This document shows, in pieces, positions 6,879-10,688 of a stretch of DNA of 10,688 nucleotides (positions are counted from its first letter, which is position 1; each line of letters begins with the position of its first letter). The stretch spans positions 1 to 10,688 of the forward strand of contig JADDPU010000503.1 in NCBI GenBank assembly GCA_016781725.1, given 5' to 3'. This DNA comes from Rubrobacter sp. GTDB lineage: Bacteria; Actinomycetota; Rubrobacteria; Rubrobacterales; Rubrobacteraceae. The notes under the pieces are model-generated. The model searched no databases. It saw only the letters and a program-made list of their open reading frames with translations, and was not told the origin of the DNA. Position numbers and translations under genes: made by a program.

Positions 6879-8041
6879 TGCCGGTCTTTGGGAGCCGCAA
6901 GGCCCTCGAGGTGTTGCGGGAAGCGAAAACCTCCCTGGACGCCGCGGCGCGCGCCCGGCGGTCGAGGGCGACCCGGCGAGCCCGAAGGCAGATGGCCATC
7001 AAGGACGGGGAGATCGCCGCGTTGAAGAGGGAGCTGGCTCGGGCGCGGGGCGACGGGCGCCTGCCTGATCCCGCCGACGCAAGCACGCCCGTGTTCTTCG
7101 TTCTGGGCTACCAGAAATCCGGCACCACCTGGTTGATGCTCATGCTCGACGCCCACCCGGAGATACTCTGCAAGGGCGAGGGCAGGTTCTTCGATGGGGG
7201 CTGGAGGCAGAAGAGCCTGGAGCAGGCTGAAGTACAGCGTCCCCCCAACTCGCTCTACAACGCGATGCTTGGCGCGGAGCGCCTGAAACTCTGGATAGAG
7301 AGGTCGGTCTGGAGCAGGGACGACGATGCTCACGAGCATCTGGTCAACCTGACCCGCATGGCCATAGACTACTTCCTTGAGGGCGAACTTCTCAAGACCG
7401 GCAAGAGGTTGGTAGGGGATAAGTCGCCGCTGCTGACCCCGGAGACGGTAAGAGAGGTCGGGGAGATCTACCCCGAAGCCAGGGTCATACACATCATAAG
7501 GGATGGCAGAGACGCGGCGGTCTCCGCGTTGCACCACTCGTGGAACTTCGGCAAGCCAGAGAAGAGCGAGGAGGCGTCGGCGAAACGCGAAGCCTACCGT
7601 AGAGACCCCCGGCAATTGCGGGAAGCGGGCGAGAGCATGTTCGAGGGGAACCGCCTCAGGAAACTCGCCGCGGACTGGGGCACCAGGGTGGGTAGGGCTA
7701 TCGACGATGGCCCGGCCCTGCTCGGGACCAATTACCGCGAGGTGCGCTACGAGGACCTCGTGGCAAGACCCAAAGAGGAGGTCAGTAGATTGTTGGAGTT
7801 TCTCGGGGCGGACGCGAGCGAGAAAACCGTAGACCGGTGCGTAAGCGCGGCCAGCTTCGAGAAGCTGTCGAAGGGCAGGAACAGGGGTCAGGAAGACCCC
7901 ACCTCGTTCTTCAGGAAGGGCGTAGTGGGCGACTGGAGGAACGTCTTCACCGAGCAGGATAAGCTCATCTTCAAGGAGGAGGCAGGGGACCTGCTGGTCA
8001 GGCTCGGCTATGAGGAGGGCGGCGGGCTGCCCTCCGACTGA
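6878..8041 (+). CDS. PAPS-dependent sulfotransferase with basic N-terminal coiled coil
   Basis: The product has 387 residues in the Sulfotransfer_1 family. The 5'-phosphosulfate loop is Y78-Q79-K80-S81-G82-T83-T84-W85-L86. The 3'-phosphate site is R202-VIHIIRDGRDAAVS, with R208 and S216 at the conserved spacing. The C-terminal PAPS clamp is F345-R346-K347-G348-V349-V350-G351-D352-W353-R354-N355, very close to the classical RKGxxGDWK pattern. It should move sulfate from PAPS to a hydroxyl, probably on a sugar given the neighbours, in the cytoplasm. Residues 1 to about 60 precede the domain and are rich in Arg, Ala, Lys and Glu, with heptad-like spacing. This basic coiled coil may bind membrane or partner proteins. 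GGGAGGAG at 6866-6873 gives a strong ribosome site for the GTG start, inside the end of rmlD. It is the last intact gene of the sugar-transfer block. Confidence 0.92.
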   Translation: MPVFGSRKALEVLREAKTSLDAAARARRSRATRRARRQMAIKDGEIAALKRELARARGDGRLPDPADASTPVFFVLGYQKSGTTWLMLMLDAHPEILCKGEGRFFDGGWRQKSLEQAEVQRPPNSLYNAMLGAERLKLWIERSVWSRDDDAHEHLVNLTRMAIDYFLEGELLKTGKRLVGDKSPLLTPETVREVGEIYPEARVIHIIRDGRDAAVSALHHSWNFGKPEKSEEASAKREAYRRDPRQLREAGESMFEGNRLRKLAADWGTRVGRAIDDGPALLGTNYREVRYEDLVARPKEEVSRLLEFLGADASEKTVDRCVSAASFEKLSKGRNRGQEDPTSFFRKGVVGDWRNVFTEQDKLIFKEEAGDLLVRLGYEEGGGLPSD

Positions 8042-8046
8042 AGCTC

Positions 8047-8063
8047 ATCGGGAGCGACCCGAT
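8047..8063 (+). terminator. Post-stop hairpin, possible terminator
   Basis: ATCGGG (8047-8052), a loop AGCGA, and CCCGAT (8058-8063) form a perfect 6-bp stem starting 6 nt after the sulfotransferase stop. ATCGGG occurs once more at 8068-8073 and could compete for the same partner arm. There is no T-tract, so it is at best a weak or factor-assisted terminator or an RNA 3'-end stabiliser. Its position after the last gene of the block is the main support. Confidence 0.3.
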
Positions 8064-8077
8064 CCGCATCGGGAAGG

Positions 8078-8624
8078 GTGCACACCTACCCGGAGGCATG
8101 CAAGTACGCGGCCACGTTGACGTTGCGCGACAGCCTGGGCAAGGGCAGCTTGAGTTGGGAGGTCCGCAGTTACCACAACGGCGACCACTGGCACCCGTAT
8201 CTCTCGGGAACCGGGAACGACTTGACGTTTACCGCGCCTCCACCCGAGGACCTGCTCTCGACCGGCGCGGGCAACTACCTCCAGATCCGTCTCACCGCGA
8301 CCGACTCGAAGGGCCTGAGCCGCACTGTCGTCCAGAGGATGGACCCTAAGCAGGCCAACGTGCGGTTCGTGACCCGTCCGGTCGACCTCAAGCTGGAGGT
8401 GAACGGGCGCGTGTTCAGCGCGCCGCGCACGTTGCTGTCGTGGGAGGGCTACAAGCTTAACGTTTACGTGCCGCGCCAGCGGCACGTAAACGTGGGTGTT
8501 CCAATCCTGGTCCGACGGCCGCGCCGCCAGGCACACCATCACCGCGCCCTCGGTCGCCGCCACTTACGAGGCGGCCTTCGAGAGGTTGCGGCGCCAATCA
8601 CCGCTGCCCTGTCAGCGAAGATAG
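8078..8624 (+). pseudogene. Remnant of an Ig/PKD-like C-terminal domain of a secreted sugar dehydrogenase-type protein
   Basis: Reading from 8078, the frame gives SLSWEVRSYHNGDHWHPY, NYLQIRLTATDSKGLS and VDLKLEVNGRVFSAPRTL. From memory this is the Ig/PKD-like domain found at the end of secreted PQQ-type glucose/sorbosone dehydrogenases. Homology then jumps by +1 near 8485-8492: the new frame reads TWVFQSWSDGRAARHTITAP from 8490 onward, then SVAATYEAAFERL, and stops at TAG 8622-8624. The match in two frames shows a broken gene rather than a 193-residue protein. The catalytic propeller and any signal peptide are absent, and only the last 180 or so codons remain. The 5' limit is unclear, because similarity fades near 8080-8120, just after the sulfotransferase stop. 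There is no SD or plausible start. It is most likely debris from a deletion or rearrangement that joined two surface-glycan units. A sequencing error could explain the frameshift but not the missing N-terminal domains. Confidence 0.78.
8460..8493. repeat. Perfect inverted repeat, 15-bp stem with 4-nt loop
   Basis: ACGTTTACGTGCCGC (8460-8474), loop GCCA, then GCGGCACGTAAACGT (8479-8493) pair without a mismatch. The element lies inside the broken Ig/PKD-like remnant, and its right arm covers the spot where the reading frame changes. There is no T-tract after it, so it does not look like an intrinsic terminator. It could be a slippage hotspot, a protein-binding palindrome, or an artefact of how this coding stretch decayed. 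Confidence 0.8.
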
Positions 8625-8767
8625 CCCTCGCGTTTTGCGGGCTGCGGCCGTCCGGTTGAGGACGTTGGTGATCTCTGTCGGTGTGTGGCGGTTGTTCTAC
8701 AATGAGCGGCGCTCGAGGTAAGTTTGTATAGTGATCCGCGCGGTCACCCTGAAAGAGAGCGTAGTCT

Positions 8768-9571
8768 GTGAGCGATCAGTTGATTATCGCGGGTTTCCAC
8801 CGTAGCGGCACGTCGGCAACCGCCCAGTTGCTGCATCGGGCGGGGCTGTTCTTGGGCTACGAATTGCTCGAGGCCAACCCGTCGAACCCGCACGGCCACT
8901 TCGAGGACCGGGAGGTGGTCGAGCTTCACCATCAGATGCTCACCGACAACGAGCAGACCTGGCTCGTCGGCGAGCCCTTCTTACCGGCGGTCAGCTGGTT
9001 TCACTGGCGGCTGATGCAGCAAGCAATAGAGCGGCGGAACACCGAGCACACGCTCTGGGGGTTCAAGGACCCGCGGGCTTGCCTGTTCCTGATGCTCTGG
9101 AAGTACCTGCTCCCGAACGCCAAGATCCTGCTCGTCTACCGGCACTTCTCGGATGCTACGTATTCGTTGGGGCAACGCCACTCGGCCGACCTGTTCCTGA
9201 ACAAGGGCAACAGGCACGTGCACCGGCGGTTCTTCGAAGAGCCGGACCTCGCCCTGCGGATGTGGCTGGTGCACAACGACGCGCTGCTCAGGTTCGCCCG
9301 CGCCTACCCGCAAGATACGATGGCAGTCTCGCTCGACATGATCCGGGACGGCTTCCCGCTCGTTTGGGCCCTGAACCGTCGCTGGAACTTCGGCTTGGAA
9401 GAGGTCCCGGTGGCCGAGATCTTCGACCCTAGCATAACCGCCAGGCGAACCGGCAAGCAGCCGGTCTCGGATCGCGGGTTGATCCCGAAGGTAGTCGCGA
9501 CCTGGCAGGCGCTGGAGGAGCTGGCCGGCGAGACCGAGGAGATGCTAGAGAGGGGAACCGCGGTTGTCTGA
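8768..9571 (+). CDS. Sulfotransferase, Sulfotransfer_3-like, compact form
   Basis: The product has 267 residues and no signal peptide. The N-terminal loop G9-F10-H11-R12-S13-G14-T15-S16 is the 5'-phosphosulfate site, present from the first residues. L122-V123-Y124-R125-H126 through S133 is the 3'-phosphate site, with R125 and S133 at the same spacing as R208/S216 in the sulfotransferase at 6878. NPHGHFEDREVVELH (about 41-55) and WGFKDPR (about 97-103) are typical of bacterial carbohydrate or lipid sulfotransferases. The two sulfotransferases differ strongly outside these sites, so they are not a recent duplication and probably sulfate different positions. The GTG start has only AGAGAG upstream (about 8752-8757), a weak SD. 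A clear promoter was not found in 8625-8767. The 3' end overlaps the next gene by 8 nt, so the two are likely made together. Confidence 0.88.
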   Translation: MSDQLIIAGFHRSGTSATAQLLHRAGLFLGYELLEANPSNPHGHFEDREVVELHHQMLTDNEQTWLVGEPFLPAVSWFHWRLMQQAIERRNTEHTLWGFKDPRACLFLMLWKYLLPNAKILLVYRHFSDATYSLGQRHSADLFLNKGNRHVHRRFFEEPDLALRMWLVHNDALLRFARAYPQDTMAVSLDMIRDGFPLVWALNRRWNFGLEEVPVAEIFDPSITARRTGKQPVSDRGLIPKVVATWQALEELAGETEEMLERGTAVV

Positions 9572-9995
9572 GAACGACTTCTACACGCCGACCGACCTTG
9601 ACATCTTGAGGATGGAGAACGAGCTTCTGGCCTTCGAGGTACGCTTCCTCAAGGCCCGGGGTGGGTCGGCGTCCTCCTCGGGCTCTTCGGTCTCCCTGAG
9701 CCGGCTGACGAACCTCGAAGAGGCGGAGAACGACCTCGTGCTGCTGCTGAGGCGGCTGGGGAAGAGCCCGCTGGGGCCGATGCTAAGGCTCGGTGGCGGC
9801 TTCCGGGAGATGGAGCGCCGCTACCTCTCCCCGGACGGTGGCCACGCCTCGCTGCCGCCCGCCGAACAGGTGGCCTACCTCGAGAGGGCCGAGAGGGACC
9901 TGGTGCGGCTGCTCGGGCTTCTCGGGAGGGGTCCGCTCGGGACGGCGCTGCGGCGCAGACCGAGCTTCCGGACCCTGGAGCAGCGCTACCTCTAG
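9564..9995 (+). CDS. Two-module 38-residue repeat protein, function unknown
   Basis: The product has 143 residues from a TTG start. GAGAGGGG (9549-9556) lies 7 nt upstream, and the start overlaps the sulfotransferase stop. An N-terminal segment (about 11-32) is predicted helical (ILRMENELLAFEVRFLKAR), then a Ser-rich linker (35-46). Two copies of a 38-residue module follow at 51-88 and 106-143, sharing 22 of 38 positions. The shared pattern is AExDLVxLL, then LGxxPLGxxLR, then FRxxExRYL. The module is probably two amphipathic helices joined at the Pro-Leu-Gly turn. I do not recognise it as a named family. There is no signal peptide, transmembrane segment or catalytic motif. The tight coupling suggests that it serves the sulfotransferase, perhaps as scaffold or partner. 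It ends exactly at the last residue of module two, whereas the matching gene downstream continues, so it may be a truncated duplicate. Confidence 0.75.
   Translation: MSENDFYTPTDLDILRMENELLAFEVRFLKARGGSASSSGSSVSLSRLTNLEEAENDLVLLLRRLGKSPLGPMLRLGGGFREMERRYLSPDGGHASLPPAEQVAYLERAERDLVRLLGLLGRGPLGTALRRRPSFRTLEQRYL
9720..9958 (+). repeat. Direct repeat, copy 1 (407-bp period)
   Basis: This 239-bp segment recurs at 10127-10365 at a constant offset of 407 bp with no indels. By eye I count three mismatches (9909, 9942, 9943), and 9720-9908 is 189 bp of uninterrupted identity. It encodes most of both 38-residue modules of the gene at 9564. Weaker similarity continues about 30 bp upstream. Identity this high at synonymous sites means a recent duplication or gene conversion. 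Confidence 0.93.
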
Positions 9996-9997
9996 GC

Positions 9998-10688
9998 ATG
10001 GATGGAAGGCTTCACCACGAACACCAGAACGTGCCGCAACGCAGAACCTCAGGGCACCCGGTCTTCTACGCCGGGCGGTTTCTAGATCAAGTCTCGACCT
10101 CTCTAAGCCAACTGCTGCACTTCGAGGAGGCGGAGAACGACCTCGTGCTGCTGCTGAGGCGGCTGGGGAAGAGCCCGCTGGGGCCGATGCTAAGGCTCGG
10201 TGGCGGCTTCCGGGAGATGGAGCGCCGCTACCTCTCCCCGGACGGTGGCCACGCCTCGCTGCCGCCCGCCGAACAGGTGGCCTACCTCGAGAGGGCCGAG
10301 AGGGACCTGGTGCGGTTGCTCGGGCTTCTCGGGAGGGGTCCGCTCGGGGTGGCGCTGCGGCGCAGGGAGAGCATCCAGACGCTGGAGCGGCGCTACGTCG
10401 GGTGGGTCCCGGATCTGGGAACAGGTCCAGGTTCATCCGTCAAGCGTGGGGTACTCGGCGACCGGGATGTCCTCTCCGCGCAGTTGCGCGCCGCCGTGGA
10501 GCTGGCCAGCCCCCTCGTCGTCCTCGACCTGTTCTCGTTCCCGTTCGAATCGATGACCGGGGAGCATCGGGACGTACCGTTGATTCTGGTCCTACCTACC
10601 GGGTACGACGCCGAATTTCTGACCACCGTGTTCGGCGCGGTGGCCTTCGAGCGCCTCGGCTTCTTCGACCGCGTCGCCACCGGGGACG
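9998..10688 (+). CDS. Repeat-module protein with unrecognised C-terminal domain, cut by the right edge
   Basis: This frame has no stop before the window ends, so 230 codons are visible. ATG at 9998 begins 2 nt after the previous stop; an SD is not evident (only TAGG adjacent). Residues 1-41 are unlike the upstream gene, apart from a short match just before the modules. Two 38-residue modules follow at 42-79 and 97-134, nearly identical to those of the upstream gene; the last ends RRYV instead of RRYL. After a Gly/Pro linker (about 135-150) a new domain starts: DVLSAQLRAAVELASPLVVLD, then about 15 residues later VPLILVLPTGYDAEFL, then FERLGFFDRVATGD at the edge. Its alternation of helices and hydrophobic strands suggests a Rossmann-like alpha/beta fold, perhaps a transferase, but I cannot name it. 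The real start could be internal. The coding call rests on the intact long frame and the conserved module frame. Confidence 0.72.
   Translation, partial: MDGRLHHEHQNVPQRRTSGHPVFYAGRFLDQVSTSLSQLLHFEEAENDLVLLLRRLGKSPLGPMLRLGGGFREMERRYLSPDGGHASLPPAEQVAYLERAERDLVRLLGLLGRGPLGVALRRRESIQTLERRYVGWVPDLGTGPGSSVKRGVLGDRDVLSAQLRAAVELASPLVVLDLFSFPFESMTGEHRDVPLILVLPTGYDAEFLTTVFGAVAFERLGFFDRVATGD
10127..10365 (+). repeat. Direct repeat, copy 2 (407-bp period)
   Basis: This is the second copy of the segment at 9720-9958. It is read in the same module frame but belongs to the gene starting at 9998. Because 407 is not a multiple of 3, the two genes occupy different absolute frames. Beyond 10365 similarity drops at DNA level, while the protein pattern continues to the end of the module (about 10399). 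Confidence 0.93.

Noticed and set aside
8490..8659. Last part of the 193-codon frame starting at 8078, read as a real protein end
   Set aside because: After the frameshift this frame loses all family similarity and becomes Arg/His-rich; the homology continues in the +1 frame.
8698..8732. TACAAT (8698-8703) and TATAGT (8727-8732) as promoters of the second sulfotransferase unit
   Set aside because: Neither has a TTGACA-like hexamer at 16-19 bp, so I cannot support a promoter call.
8042..8767. Insertion sequence or transposon end in the gene-poor stretch
   Set aside because: No transposase fragment, no paired terminal repeats and no target duplication seen. The 8460 palindrome is a single compact hairpin.
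9720..10365. CRISPR array or short tandem repeat
   Set aside because: Only two copies of 239 bp with a coding spacer; no short regularly spaced repeats.
9783..10436. 217-codon minus-strand frame across the direct repeat
   Set aside because: Arg/Pro/Ala-rich shadow. The plus-strand module pattern is conserved at protein level between diverged modules, which argues for the plus strand.
9564..10688. The genes at 9564 and 9998 as a single frameshifted gene
   Set aside because: The frame from 9564 continues past its stop to another stop near 10083 without module sequence. The second frame has its own 41-residue lead-in, so a partial tandem duplication fits better.

Overview
This window looks like part of a cell-surface glycan locus from a high-GC actinobacterium. 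Rubrobacter or a close relative is my best guess. The coding strand is GC-rich but uses AGG/AGA (Arg), ATA (Ile) and CTA freely, and TTG/GTG starts are common. That combination fits Rubrobacter better than Streptomyces-like genera. The taxon is an inference from codon use and gene style, not from a database match.

Layout. Positions 1-68 (minus strand) hold the first 22 codons of a Tat-exported protein that runs off the left edge. A gene-free divergent region (69-380) separates it from a polytopic membrane protein (381-1721, possibly GT-C-like). Next, behind a good promoter candidate (1735-1763) and a structured leader, lies a Tat-exported arylsulfotransferase-type beta-propeller protein (1902-3434). 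Positions 3566-8041 form a sugar-transfer block: a GT2 rhamnosyltransferase-like enzyme, a GT4 glycosyltransferase, RmlD (last step of dTDP-L-rhamnose synthesis), and a PAPS-type sulfotransferase whose start overlaps the rmlD stop. Positions 8042-8767 are a gene graveyard: a post-stop hairpin, then a frameshifted remnant of the C-terminal Ig/PKD-like domain seen in secreted PQQ-type sugar dehydrogenases, with a perfect 15-bp-stem hairpin at the point of frameshift. From 8768 a second unit runs off the right edge: another sulfotransferase, overlapping by 8 nt a 143-residue protein with two copies of a 38-residue motif (9564-9995), and then an open-ended frame (9998 to the edge) that carries two more copies and an unrecognised C-terminal domain.

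How the genes may work together. RmlD supplies activated rhamnose, the GT2 and GT4 enzymes build a glycan, and the two cytoplasmic sulfotransferases can sulfate it. The membrane protein may act in lipid-linked sugar transfer. The exported arylsulfotransferase-type protein could move sulfate groups outside the membrane without PAPS. A sulfated, rhamnose-containing surface polymer is the simplest model, but it is inferred from context.

The most unusual signal is at the right end. A 239-bp segment is repeated after exactly 407 bp, with 189 bp identical without interruption. Both copies are read in the same module frame in two adjacent genes. Recombination between them would delete 407 bp and fuse the two genes in frame, so this may be a two-state (split/fused) gene pair built on an apparently undescribed 38-residue repeat.
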